Part shown: positions 1-10,364 of the stretch, one piece after another
Position numbering within the stretch: the stretch's first letter is position 1
How the letters are laid out: each line of letters starts with the position of its first letter
Assembly: GCF_000327385.1 (NCBI RefSeq)
Contig: NW_008708301.1
Coordinates: 2,148,580 to 2,212,579 of the forward strand
Reading direction: 5' to 3'
DNA: 64,000 nucleotides
DNA from: Lottia gigantea
Lineage: Eukaryota > Mollusca > Gastropoda > Lottiidae
Position numbers and translations under genes: made by a program
Notes under the pieces: generated by a model
The model's database searches: none
What the model saw: only the letters and a program-made list of their open reading frames with translations
Told to the model about the DNA's origin: nothing

Positions 1-1704
1 ATTTTATCAATTCTGGTAGGCTTACATACAATTTCATTTTAACATGTTGCAAAATCAGGATATTCTGTAATGACCCTGTGACTGGCACCAGATCACAGGA
101 TTTGTAGTACAGTGTTGGACACAGAGACATTGTAGAATATCAGGTGATGGAAGTAATGGTAATGAACGGTTAAGCTTTGTTTAGATGCTATGCCAAAACT
201 GGCTTTTGTCATGTTGGAAAATAAAAAAAATCAGCGATCCAAAAGTGGATTGGAGCTACTTAAAACTGACATTAAATCTGTAGACCTAAACGTGCCAATA
301 TTCCATCAGTTTATCACATCTGAGGTATATTAATCGGGCTACAGTCTGATCTTCCATTGTACATGTTTTTCTGGTAAATTAGAGGTGAACTGGTGAACTA
401 GATGCCAGATTTATTTCTGATAAGGCCAAGGGATACTGATAGCTGAGATTAACAGTGGATAAAGCAAATATATAACAACTCTATGTATGAAAGATAGCTT
501 CCCAGGCAAGATAAAATACGCCCACTTCCAGCTGTCAGAAATGATTACAAAGTCTTTTGTGGCTTAAAATGGATTTTCAAATAATCTTAAAAATATTTTT
601 AAGTCAAGTCAAAATCTAATAGACAATTCATCTAATTACTACCATTTTCAAAATTCACAGAGATCTCATCAATATATATATATACATACCAAGTTTCATC
701 AAGATCAGATAAAAAAAAAAAGCCTGGCAAGCTATCTTCAATAACAAGGGCAATAACAATTTGTCCGATTTTCTTTAGAGTTCTACTTTGAGTGATTATA
801 AACACTCACACAAAACTTTGTCAAAATCTGTTCAGAAACCAGCTATCTATCGTGGCCACAACAATTATGGACGAACAGACAGACAGACCAGACAGGCTGT
901 ATACCACTATATATGGTCATACTAATGTGTGCAATAATATAGAGGACACTCAAACTTTTAAGTTGATCCAAATAATATGGGTAAACATTCAGAAAAATAA
1001 TCTGCTATAGAAAAACTAAGTAGTTCTAAAGTCCAACATAATTCAAAAGTACCCTTCCTCAGGGACAGACACACATGAAATGTCAGTTGAAGTACACTTT
1101 TCTTAATAGTTGCTAATTCCAATATTTTTCTCATAGTAGGAATCCAATACGGCTTGATAAAATGATGATCATTCAATAGCCTAAGCTAATGAAGATGCAA
1201 TATCCACATTATTTGGATCAACTGAAAATGGACCATACCCACGATAATGTGTGGGCGTATAAAAAGGCAAAATAAGATGCACTCTAAAAAATGTAAGCTT
1301 AAACTTAGTGAAATATTGTTTTAGAAAAAAGCCTGTCATTGGTGCCAATATTTTATTATATATACCGGTAGTTAATTTTTGTTAATCTTTTATGGTTGTG
1401 AATATACTGATCAATGAATTAATATTATATAATTATATACAATATATTCAAGAGTGTTCCTATTTTTCACATATATGTCACCCGTATCAATGCCCCAATC
1501 CTATATTAATAGTCAGTAGTTGAAGATGTTCTTAAATTACTAATATGTTCTATGTTCATTTAGCTGATTGTCAACATTGCCGACCATGGAATTAGAACTA
1601 TTTCAATAGGGGTTTTGAGCACATAGAACCTTATTTCTTAACACAATAATAGTCAAAGGATTCACATTAGACCTAAATAAGCTTTTTACAACATCAAATA
1701 AAAG
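1..1704. other. Gene-free stretch with a dispersed repeat
   Basis: I see no gene here. About 483-920 is a copy, in reverse orientation, of the dispersed repeat family described at 5440 and 10365. It carries the shared end sequence (gcctggcaagctatct-like, with cgcccac and cagctgtcagaaat) and the phrase accaagtttcatcaagatc. The remainder is AT-rich with no coding signal that I recognise. The short open frames in it have no family resemblance. Confidence 0.5.
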
Positions 1705-2163
1705 TTACTCTTTATCTTTAGCTGAAGATAAGGTAATTGTAACCGGTCCATCGTTGACAATATTCACCTGCATACTGGCACCAAATATACCATCTTTTAT
1801 TTTGGACGGATCATATACTGCTTTCATTTGAGATAGAAAATCATTGTAGAATTCTTCAGATCGTTCAGGTGCCATTGCTTTATGAAAATCTGGTTTATTT
1901 CCCTTCAATATTGACATTAACGTAAACTGACTGACACTTAGAATTTCAAACTCTTTATCCATCACGTTTTTATTCCAACGTTTTCCATTCTCATCATCAA
2001 ATATTCGCAAATTTAATATCTTCCTAACTAAATATTCAGAATCCTTTTTCGTATCTTGTTCAGAAATTCCAATTAAAACACATACACCTTTACCAATAGA
2101 ACTGATGATTTCATTATCTACACTGACACTGGCTTTAGTTACTCTTTGTATAATAGCCTTCAT
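1705..2163 (-). CDS. DTD1: D-aminoacyl-tRNA deacylase 1
   Basis: DTD1 hydrolyses D-aminoacyl-tRNAs (and Gly-tRNA-Ala), a proofreading step in the cytoplasm that keeps D-amino acids out of translation. The frame starts MKAIIQRVTKASVSVD, as in animal DTD1, and runs 152 residues without interruption. Both signature motifs are present: SQFTL (about residues 82-86), and the NDGPVT motif near residue 140, which carries the cross-subunit Gly-Pro. KGNKPDFHKAM and KDGIFGASMQV also match the animal family. It ends shortly after the catalytic fold, without the long charged tail of human DTD1. The open frame extends 7 codons upstream to another ATG, but a good splice acceptor (tttgtttcag) falls inside that extension, so I take the inner ATG; a 5'-UTR exon may lie upstream. 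It is divergent from DPH5, 2 kb away. Confidence 0.93.
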   Translation of the reverse strand: MKAIIQRVTKASVSVDNEIISSIGKGVCVLIGISEQDTKKDSEYLVRKILNLRIFDDENGKRWNKNVMDKEFEILSVSQFTLMSILKGNKPDFHKAMAPERSEEFYNDFLSQMKAVYDPSKIKDGIFGASMQVNIVNDGPVTITLSSAKDKE

Positions 2164-3472
2164 GATATTATCTCTCTGAAACAAATAGAGAACTCATCAT
2201 TCAAATTTTCACAACAATATGATTTTAGTTAGATCTATAAGTTTATGTCGTATATAGTTGAAATATGAGAAAATAAATGAATTTCCACAGAAATAGCATA
2301 GCTTAATATGCAGAGACTGGCTATAACCTATAAATAATATAATAGAATCATATTTAGTGTTGAAGGAAATTTCACAAGAGCAGCAGAGCTAATTTATCTA
2401 AAGAGCATACAATTTTTAATTCATAATAGTCAAATGAAATATACAGATACAGACAGTGACGAGAATATCTGAATAAAGGGTTGTCTTCCCTAAAAAGTTG
2501 TTGTAACCTGAGTGTTAGTATCCACATTTGTTTCAGAATTGTTTCATCCAATTGTCCAATTCAGACTTCATGGTGTTTCGATTTTATTAAATCGCGAAGT
2601 AAGGGGAACATGAGATGAGACAGTAGCCTAGTTGACTTCCGTGTTGTACAGAACTTCCAGCCGCAGAAAGCACCTTCATAAATCTATCGAGCATGAAAAA
2701 TGCATCGCAACTAAAGATTTATTCACATACATGATACGTTGAAGATATAAAATTGGTTTAGGCAGGAAGAAAATAGGATTGAAAGAAGAAGAAAACAGTA
2801 AGTTGTAACTACTATGCGGGTATGATTGCATGAGTCATTTCGTAACAAATTTACTATTTGAGACGAAAAGACTCATTCAATCATTCCCGTCTATAGTCAT
2901 TTCAAAAACACGCCTGTCTTCACATATTTGTATAGTTAGATGCGGAACCTATGAATTTTGAGGCCAAGCTATTTGTGAGTATTCCACTGGTTGTAGGTTC
3001 TCCCTTTTCGTGTTGAATTTGGTCTCTTAAATAGTCTTCAGAAGTACAAGAAAAGTACGAAAGTGCATAATATTGCCACACTCATTTAAGCTGTCATCGC
3101 TTTGACATTCTTCGCAGTAAAGACAGACCAATCGCGAATCATTTTAATTCAACCAATCATTCCAGATTGAAGGTCTTGTGAGCATAGAAAAAGTTTCTGT
3201 ATCTTAAACGACCAAACCAAAATAGAAGCAGAGAGGCATTTAAAACATGTTATTATAGGCGTAAACAGCGGTGTAACCTATATTCGTGCATAAGGATTCG
3301 ACATCGAATTTCGCCAAATTTAAAAAAAAAAAAACACAGAAAATTTTGATGTTTCCTCTGATAAGCTTATTCAATAAAATTAAATATGTAAATTGCCTTG
3401 TTTCAATTTTCTTTACGAATCTTTGACCCATATCTTATGAATAACCAACTCGACAAAGGCTGCGCCCTGTGT

Positions 3473-3534
3473 GGCGCTACTTCACTTATGTACCTCTTTA
3501 TGATCTATAAGAGGTACATAAGTGAAGTAGCGCC
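3473..3534. repeat. Perfect 26-bp inverted repeat (hairpin)
   Basis: The left arm 3473-3498 (begins ggcgctacttcact, ends acctctt) is the exact reverse complement of the right arm 3509-3534, with a 10-nt spacer. No mismatch is seen in 26 bp. It does not resemble the ends of the other repeats in the window. It could be a solo foldback element, a recent inverted duplication or a regulatory palindrome in the DTD1/DPH5 spacer. Confidence 0.9.
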
Positions 3535-3719
3535 ATGTCAATAAAAACACATTTTATGGATACTCGCTGGTATAATTAACTTTTCTTAGTATTTCAACCA
3601 AGTTGTATGTTTACTTGTTTACTACCCAATAATCCCAATAATATGATGATTATTGAAGTTTCGAAACGCTTTTGTCGTAATTCTTATAATTGGAAGGAGT
3701 TCTCGAAATGTTTTTACTT

Positions 3720-3905
3720 GTTTTCATTGTCATCCGCCATCTTGAACCTCAAACAAGTTGTACCAAAGCACTGTGAGCCACGATTTGGTCTATTTGAATA
3801 AATGTTTTGGCAATTTACTAAAATAAATGAGTATTGTAGGCAAATTGTTGTAGGCCTTCACTTTATAAATGCACACTTTGATCTGTGTAATACGATTTGC
3901 TTAAA
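3720..3905 (+). repeat. Dispersed repeat, copy 1
   Basis: This segment matches the reverse complement of about 54160-54345. Shared landmarks in the same order are cgccatcttgaa, accaaagcactgt, gagccacgattt and cacactttgatctgtg. It lies 260 bp or more upstream of DPH5. It is probably a short mobile repeat, because its partner is 50 kb away and inverted. No coding function is seen. Confidence 0.6.
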
Positions 3906-4168
3906 TAAAAACTCCCTGTGTATGCCTTGTGCATTTAGCCTACAATTGTCCATTTGTATTAGAAGTGTGAGTATACAAAATATCATTGTTTATTTGTAGG
4001 ATATTTGGTGTTTTAAACAGAAGAATCAAAGCAATATATACTCTAAATTATTGTAATTCATAAGCAAAACAGAAAAAAGAAAGACACTGAAGTGCTTTAA
4101 GACATTTTTAAAGACAAGGTTTATCTCAAAGGTTTCTTCAAACTGAAAACATCCCCTACTAACACACC

Positions 4169-5020
4169 ATGTTATATTTAGTTGGTCTAGGTTTAGGAGA
4201 TGCTAAAGACATTACGGTGAAGGGTCTAGAGGTTGTGAAATCAGCAAATAGAGTTTATCTAGAAGCTTACACTTCTATTTTGACAGTCGGGTTGGATACC
4301 TTAGAGAAGTTTTATGGACGAGAAGTGAAGCTAGCTGATAGAGATACTGTTGAACAGGATTCAGATGAGATCCTAGATGGTGCTGACATCGAAGATGTGG
4401 CTCTGCTAGTGGTAGGTGATCCGTTAGGGGCAACAACTCATACTGATTTAATATTACGTGCTCTAGAGAAAAAGATACCATATAAGGTGATACATAATGC
4501 ATCTATCATGAATGCAATTGGTTGCTGTGGTCTTCAGCTGTATAACTATGGAGAGGCAGTTTCAATTGTGTTTTGGGAAGAAAATTGGAAGCCTGAAAGT
4601 TTCTATGATAAAATTTGTCACAATCGTAAGAATGGCCTACACACTTTGTGTCTATTGGACATAAAAATGAAAGAACAAACCACTGAAAATCTGATGAAGG
4701 GAAGAAAAATTTATGAACCTCCCAGATTCATGACAGTAAATCAAGCTAGCAAGCAGTTACTTGATATTATTCAGAACCGTGTAAAATCTGAGTGTGAAAA
4801 GGGTGAATTGTTGAAAGACACTATTTGTGTAGGGGTTGCCAGGGTGGGATCAGACGCTCAACAAATTGTTACTAGTACATTAGAAAAAATGGTGAATGTT
4901 GATCTTGGTGGACCACTGCATTCACTTGTTATACCTGGAAACACACATGAAATAGAAGTTGAAATGATGAAACAGTTTGTTATTCATTCAGATGTTAATC
5001 TAAACTCTCTGATAAAATGA
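4169..5020 (+). CDS. DPH5: Diphthine methyl ester synthase
   Basis: DPH5 is the AdoMet-dependent methyltransferase that methylates the carboxypropyl-histidine intermediate on elongation factor 2 during diphthamide synthesis. The 283-residue product matches animal DPH5 from end to end: MLYLVGLGLGDAKDITVKGL at the start, LVVGDPLGATTHTDL (residues 82-96, AdoMet site), VIHNASIMNAIGCCGLQLY (about 105-123), LHTLCLLDIKMKEQ, GRKIYEPPRFMTVNQA, and GVARVGSDAQ plus LGGPLHSLVIPG near the end. The length is the usual one for the family. The ATG is fixed by this conserved N-terminus. There is no intron in the coding region, which is unusual because many animal DPH5 genes are multi-exon. The frame is intact, so it is either the functional gene or a recent retrocopy. 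Confidence 0.96.
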   Translation: MLYLVGLGLGDAKDITVKGLEVVKSANRVYLEAYTSILTVGLDTLEKFYGREVKLADRDTVEQDSDEILDGADIEDVALLVVGDPLGATTHTDLILRALEKKIPYKVIHNASIMNAIGCCGLQLYNYGEAVSIVFWEENWKPESFYDKICHNRKNGLHTLCLLDIKMKEQTTENLMKGRKIYEPPRFMTVNQASKQLLDIIQNRVKSECEKGELLKDTICVGVARVGSDAQQIVTSTLEKMVNVDLGGPLHSLVIPGNTHEIEVEMMKQFVIHSDVNLNSLIK

Positions 5021-5191
5021 TGAATTGAATTGTGACTTTTTCTTACCATATGGCCTATTTCAAATGGGTCCATTGAGATACTTGTTAATAACACCCCACA
5101 ATTGACTTGCATTTTAGAAACATAAAGGTATTTAATCGCTTTTGAAGCTGATCGATTTCTTTTGCTATTTTTTCATTCCTTCGTCATTTTA

Positions 5192-5197
5192 AATAAA
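5192..5197 (+). terminator. PolyA signal downstream of DPH5
   Basis: AATAAA lies about 170 bp after the DPH5 stop, in AT-rich sequence just before repeat DNA begins. It is the first canonical signal downstream of the gene on this strand. Confidence 0.55.
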
Positions 5198-5439
5198 TGG
5201 CATTATCACACACTATCTGGTTTTGATTTATCATGGTAGAGGGCGAGGAAAGGGAGAACACAAAGGTATTTAATCGCTTTTGAAGCTGATCGATTTCTAT
5301 TTCTTCTGCCTGTAGTGCTTTCATAAAAGTAATCCAACTTCTGGTTCGTATTTTGTTTAGGAAGACGTATAGGTAGGAATGATAACAAGCCACCCCAAAT
5401 TTATGAATTTCAAAATGGCCACTATTAATAAATCTATAA

Positions 5440-6075
5440 TTGTGGATATTGTTGCCACCCATGTCCGTCCGTTCGTCCGTCCACAATTGCTTGTAAACAC
5501 TCTACAAGGCACAATTCTTGACTGATTTTGACGAAACTTGGTTTGGTTGTTTGTTATCACCCAAGGATGAACCCTATTGAAAATCAGAAAAATCGAAAAA
5601 AATTCAGTATGAGTTATTGCCCTTGTTCTTAAAACGTCGTAAACACTCTAGAAGACTCATTTCTTGACTAATTTTGATGAAATTTGGTGTGAGTGTTTGT
5701 TATCCTCAAAGAATGAACCCGATTTAAAATCAGAAAGATCAAAAAATAATTAGTATGAGTTAGTGCCCTTGTTCCCGAAAAAGCGTTCAATTTTAGCTTG
5801 TAAACGCTCTAGAAGGCACAATTCGTGATGGATTTTGACGAAACGTGTTCAATTTTAGTCTGTTAACACTCTAAGAAGGCCCAATTCTTGACAGATTTTG
5901 ATGAAACTTGGTGATATTATTCGGTATCGCCTCAAAAAGTTCAAAAGAAGTGTATGTCTGAAGGTTGAATATTTCACACTGGTTCACACTGGTAATTGTT
6001 ACTGTACTGCCAAATATTTTTATTTAAAATCAAAGCTGCCAGTGGGCGTATATTACCTTGTCTGGTAAGCTTAGT
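5440..6075 (+). repeat. Dispersed repeat with tandem units of about 150-160 bp
   Basis: About three units follow each other, each with the order gtaaacactctagaaggcac, ttgacgaaacttggtg, atgaaccctattgaaaatc, gagttattgcccttgttc. The copy starts with gtccgtccgttcgtccgtcc and ends with the shared terminus ccagtgggcgtatattacctt followed by gtctggtaagc. Other copies or parts lie at about 483-920, 10365-11230, 35570-35930, 38880-39330, 46640-47060 and 61545-61830. Short Arg/Thr/Asp-rich frames inside it come from the cgtccgtccg tract and are not genes. Confidence 0.75.
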
Positions 6076-6399
6076 TTAGTATATCTGAAATAACCAAGTA
6101 GTTGACCACTATGACCGCCAAGTTTTGTTACCACTGGCGCTACATTGTAATCAAGTAAATAACATGCTATAACATGGTTATTTTGTGAAAGTTCGATCCT
6201 TCCTTCTGGTGAATTTGTCAGCCAACACGTAATCAATACGAAAAGCATGTACAATGACTATAATTAGCTACATAAGACGTGCTAACGAAAACGTTATGAA
6301 ACGCATCAACAAAATTCATACCGATAATATTAAGTTAGCTGTTATTTTACCCAATTAGCAGGAAAGCTATCTAATTAGTATAACAGATAATTAGCAAGG

Positions 6400-6407
6400 T
6401 ATATAAG
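6400..6407 (+). promoter_or_regulatory. TATA box of the somatomedin-B gene
   Basis: TATATAAG lies 72 bp upstream of the ATG at 6479, which leaves room for a start site near 6430 and a leader of roughly 50 nt. No other start is in frame in between. Confidence 0.55.
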
Positions 6408-6478
6408 ACTAAAAGTGACTTTCTCCACATCTACCAACGACCCAACAAGACTTCCACCGAACTTTCCGACGAGACACA

Positions 6479-6832
6479 ATGAGTTTAATGATTTTTGTCG
6501 TTGTTTTTCTGGTGATCTCAACAACATCAGCCTTTGACTCTCCTCAAACAAACAGTACTTTGAATTCCACAGCAAACAAAATAAAGGATTCGAGTCTTAT
6601 TGAAAACGCTTGTATGGAATTTAAACCCCAAAGTTGTTCCGGTGTTTGTGGCCAGTTCTTTGCTTTATGGTGTTCGTGTGATGAATATTGCCTGATTTAT
6701 GGGCGATGTTGTTTTGATTATGAATCAGTTTGTAAAGAGGAATCGGAGAAATCTAAACAAGATCATGAAAACCTGATGAACGTTACGATAGTATGTGACA
6801 ATAATATATCAGGATATGATGTCCCTCAGCAG
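6479..6832 (+). CDS. Somatomedin-B ectodomain protein, exon 1
   Basis: Exon 1 of a two-exon gene (6479-6832 and 8184-9425; 531 residues in all). Residues 1-18 form a signal peptide (hydrophobic, ending TTSA). Residues 53-85 form a somatomedin-B domain: Cys 53, 57, 65, 67, 71, 77, 78 and 85 follow the SMB pattern, including the CxCDxxC and CC core; Cys45 is extra. The exon ends at a clean donor (CAG/gtaata) in phase 0. SMB domains bind protein partners outside the cell. In molluscs this kind of ectodomain often precedes a secretin/Methuselah-like 7TM receptor (family knowledge), but no 7TM exon is seen here. The product is probably secreted or single-pass. Confidence 0.75.
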
Positions 6833-8183
6833 GTAATAATTGACGTATTTTTTGCATGTTTTCGAACAATTCATCAGTGGATTGATACTATTTATTATTA
6901 GATGCATATGTTCTTTATATCGTCACATCATATAATTGTCGCTATCGACATAAGCGAAGTATCATTAAGTATCTAGCAGCAACTGCGAAGAACTGGATGG
7001 TTGTAGAATGGTCGCAGGTACCGATGGCTCATGTTAAAGGTACGATCCAATTTTAGCTAAAACCAGGGGCGTGGTGGCCGAGGGACTGAGGGAGGATTGG
7101 GCGTGTTACGCGATCTCCTTCATTCTTCCAAACTCGGTCTGGTCATGGTAATTCTTGTTGATTGGTAGTCGAATGTTAGTCATTGGTTTGGTTTGGATAG
7201 ATTATTTAATAACTGTTGGAAAACAAGAAGACCTGAAAAAAAGAAAGATCGTGAGAAAAGAGGGGAAAGAGAAATAAAAAGGGATAAAAGCTTTCAACAA
7301 AAGAGGGAAAAGATGTTCTCTGATGTTTCTGCAGTGAAACTTGTTAAATTGACGGGATATAGTTACAAAGTGTTAAGAAACTTTGAGAATAAAACTTGGC
7401 CTATTTGTTCAAGACAGATTTGGTTATGAACTGTAATTCCATTATCGTATACCGGTGGTCCGTGAGTGGAGCCAAAACATTCTGTATGGTGAGTGGTATG
7501 GTTTCCAGGTTCTCTGGCAGTGGCTTAGGAGCGGGTTTCAGTTCAGTGCATTGAATGAGGACCTTGTGGCAACGTGGTCGCATCGACGTTTCGTGGCGTT
7601 GAACTTATGGTCTCGTAGTACATTGTTGGTCCGGAGTCTGGTACCGCACCTGACGCTCCCTTCACCCTTATACCACACTTGGGGCATGGCGACCTTAACA
7701 TACTCCGTCGCCGTAGCAGTTCATTGAGGACGCCTTTCCGGTGTGACAGAGCTAGAACTGTCAAAAACACTTATTTAAACACTGAACTGAGCGATATTCT
7801 GATTGTATGCCCTGATTAAGAATTAATTTAACTTAGTTACCATAAATAGTGAAGTTATAAGTTATTTTTCGAGTTCTGCATTATTGTCTAACATGCGTTT
7901 AAATGTTTTATTTACATGTTTTATGTTTATATTATAAACGATTTCTGCACCCAATTTGGAGCCACCACGCCCCTGACTAGAATTTTAACATGAGTAATTT
8001 CAGTGTTCGAAATTTATTGCTTTGAAGATGTAATAATTATGTTATCATCTTATTTTTCTGATTTATAATTGATACTTCTCGTTTTACTAACCTTATACCA
8101 AACGGGGAGTATATGGGTATGGTTCATTATCTTTCTTGTCTAACTATGTAATTTTACGATTTCAATATTTATATCACATTTAG
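6833..8183 (+). other. Intron of the somatomedin-B gene
   Basis: The donor gtaata at 6833 and the acceptor tatatcacatttag ending at 8183 give a phase-0 join that leads straight into an open frame (IITSCSLTNVSANTV). Most of the intron is an insert with inverted ends at about 7067-7976. The 60-90-residue open frames inside it belong to that insert and look non-coding. Confidence 0.65.
7067..7976. mobile_element. Non-autonomous hAT-like DNA transposon
   Basis: The ends are inverted: the left begins caggggcgtggtggc, and the right is its reverse complement, gccaccacgcccctg. The flanks gctaaaac and actagaat agree at 5 of 8 positions, a possible worn 8-bp target duplication. The CAGGGGCG start is typical of hAT elements. 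No transposase is seen. A related internal piece lies at about 52690-52780 (shared phrases cttcattctt, tggtaattctt, ttgattggtagtcgaatg). The left end also resembles a tRNA A-box (tggccgagggactgagg), so a SINE is the alternative, but the inverted right end argues for a DNA element. Confidence 0.5.
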
Positions 8184-9425
8184 ATTATAACAAGTTGTTC
8201 TCTAACCAATGTATCTGCCAACACCGTAGGATTGTGTGAAGAAGAAGAAATCAGAGCCTCAGTAGTTATAACCAAAGTGATGTCGAAAAGGACAGAGCTA
8301 CATTATAAAAACCGACATTGTATGTTATGTAATGGTGAAGATGAAGACGATATTGTTTATTGGTCTACACTGGTGGGATCTAATAACCGTAAATTAAGGC
8401 ATAGCAGTATTCAAAGCATATTAAAACTTTTCAACAGTTCTGTAAAAAATACCCCTCCCCCTAATTCCAGAGAAATCATATGTTTTCCAAACATGATATC
8501 GTCCTGTGTGTCTTCTGCTACTGAGGAAGAACAAGATTCTTGTGTAGAAAATGCCATATCGCCTATTAGATACCGAACGTCAATATATAAAAACACTTTT
8601 TGTCTTCAATGTAGTGTTGATTTTGAGACAATTAAACAAGACATTTGCCAACCGGGACAAAGGAATGATATATTTTATGGAAATTATGAACACTCTTTTA
8701 CTTTTTCAATGGTTTTCAATTGGAGGAAAAATAGAGAATCTTTTGTCATTCTTGATTCTCCAATGAGTTTGATTCAAAATTTATCTTGTTCTTTTGATGC
8801 CGATCAAAATTTAAAAGAATGTAAAGTAAGAAAATGTGTTGGTACTCTGCCAGTAGTCAATAATACCTGTCAGATGATACCAGATCATTTTGGTTGTATT
8901 CAATACGTTTTCAAAATTAATTTCACTGTTCCTTCCGAATCATCCAGTGATATGAAACAAGAAGTAGAACGTATTTCCTCCAAACTCGTTCAGTTAGCTT
9001 CCAATTTTGAACGTATGCATAACGTCACCAAATACTACAGTCAAAATGTAACGTTGTATAATATAACCATAGTTGATAATAAGATAACAGGTATTATTAT
9101 ACTAAATCGAATGGCTTATTCTTTGTGTAATAGTCAATTCTCGCGTTTAACAAACAGTCAATATAATATATATTTAGATACTAATTTGACCTTTGATCTT
9201 AATGGTAGTATTTCTACACAGAGATATAGAGTTACCTGTTATTATTGGTGTAATAATGACGATGTGTCGATTACAGATGTTATGATATACCAGCGTTTCT
9301 TTACAGGCATCAAAGAAATGGATATTCATATGACGTCTTCTGTTACAAACTGTACACCAATATGTATATACATTTATGTAGTATCTTGGATGGGCATTGT
9401 GATATCCCAATTAGGACGAATTTAA
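8184..9425 (+). CDS. Somatomedin-B ectodomain protein, exon 2
   Basis: 413 residues after the phase-0 splice. It has two Cys-x-x-Cys blocks of the kind seen in lophotrochozoan receptor ectodomains (KNRHCMLCNG, and later KNTFCLQCS), many N-glycosylation sequons (NNT, NFT, NVT, NIT, NLT, NCT) and further scattered cysteines. These fit an extracellular, disulphide-rich fold. The end is CTPICIYIYVVSWMGIVIS, a hydrophobic stretch of about 16 residues, followed by QLGRI and the stop. This could be a single membrane helix, a GPI-type tail, or the stump of a lost 7TM domain. A polyA signal sits 30 bp beyond the stop, so the transcript very likely ends here. The exact product is unknown. Confidence 0.7.
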   Translation: MITSCSLTNVSANTVGLCEEEEIRASVVITKVMSKRTELHYKNRHCMLCNGEDEDDIVYWSTLVGSNNRKLRHSSIQSILKLFNSSVKNTPPPNSREIICFPNMISSCVSSATEEEQDSCVENAISPIRYRTSIYKNTFCLQCSVDFETIKQDICQPGQRNDIFYGNYEHSFTFSMVFNWRKNRESFVILDSPMSLIQNLSCSFDADQNLKECKVRKCVGTLPVVNNTCQMIPDHFGCIQYVFKINFTVPSESSSDMKQEVERISSKLVQLASNFERMHNVTKYYSQNVTLYNITIVDNKITGIIILNRMAYSLCNSQFSRLTNSQYNIYLDTNLTFDLNGSISTQRYRVTCYYWCNNDDVSITDVMIYQRFFTGIKEMDIHMTSSVTNCTPICIYIYVVSWMGIVISQLGRI

Positions 9426-9455
9426 ATTATGCACAACGCCGAGGTATTTTATTTA

Positions 9456-9461
9456 AATAAA
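9456..9461 (+). terminator. PolyA signal of the somatomedin-B gene
   Basis: AATAAA about 30 bp after the stop codon of exon 2. It supports the view that no further (7TM) exon follows. Confidence 0.65.
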
Positions 9462-10364
9462 CATTTTTTTGCAAAAATATAATTTAATCAGTTTTAACTT
9501 TCCATATTTCCTTCCAAGTAGATCTGGCTCATCATGCTAATGTACGAAAATGTGGCCAGTGAATTTTAATATAGCTTCATGTCATTTGGTGATGTAAACA
9601 AGCATTGAATCTAAATTAAGCTACGCCAAGTGGATTTGACTTAATGTATTCTCCAAGCCTTCTTCGACATCATACATTTCTTTTGATTAAGAATGCATGG
9701 ATAAATCACTACAAACACCAATAAATCAAACAATTTGCTTGATTTAACTCTAAATTAATTTCTTTCCGGTTAATATAATATGAATCTAGTATAATGTAGA
9801 ATTGGTACCAGATATTTATTTTTTCCCAAAACGCTGGACTATACGCTATTAAATGTAGCGTTTAGTTCTGTGGTCGTTTAAGATAAATTCAGCATAGGTT
9901 CAAGGCAACTTACGTGCCGCGTATCCGAGACGTGTATGCATTATATGCATGCACAATATGATTCGTCGACTTAGACGTATAACGTGTTCAAAACATTTTA
10001 GACTAACGCCAACGTATACGTCAAACGTTGGCATACGCCGACCGAATCGCCTTGGTGTGGCAGAACCTTTTGGGGAACTAGTATATGATGAAAGCGTTTT
10101 AGAGAAATTTTGATACACTAAATCGTCATTGCGCGAAAAGGCAATAGTGTCCTAAAATGTTTCTAAAGAGGCCACCATTTACAATTACCATCTTTGGTCC
10201 GAGTATTACGAGATCGCTGATTGGCTAATTGAATGGTGACGTATGTCTACAAAGGGGGGTTAAAAGTCATGAATGGTGAGAATATCGTGAAAGCTAAGGA
10301 ACATGGTCGTGTTTAAGATGACTATAACATGAAATGGAGGGAGGGGGGGGGGGCGATTGTCGTC
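9462..10364. other. Intergenic, with a worn MITE-like repeat
   Basis: No gene is seen. About 9800-10110 is CpG-richer and resembles, in reverse orientation, about 22255-22420: shared aaaacgctg, and gttctgccacacc against cctgtcacacc followed by gacgattt/gcgattc and gtcagcgta/gtcggcgta. This is probably an old DNA-transposon relic. A run of G (about 11) sits near 10341, just before the next repeat. Confidence 0.4.

Larger units (their letters stand above)
2185..4168. other. DTD1-DPH5 intergenic region
   Basis: This is the divergent spacer between DTD1 and DPH5 and should hold both promoters. I see no convincing coding sequence. It contains a perfect hairpin at 3473-3534 and a dispersed repeat copy at about 3720-3905. 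I could not place a transcription start for either gene. Confidence 0.5.

Noticed and set aside
4157-4179. A branch-point-like tactaac followed by ttatatttag, as if DPH5 began with a splice acceptor
   Set aside because: The ATG at 4169 gives MLYLVGLGLGDAKDITVKGL, the conserved start of animal DPH5; splicing there would remove it.
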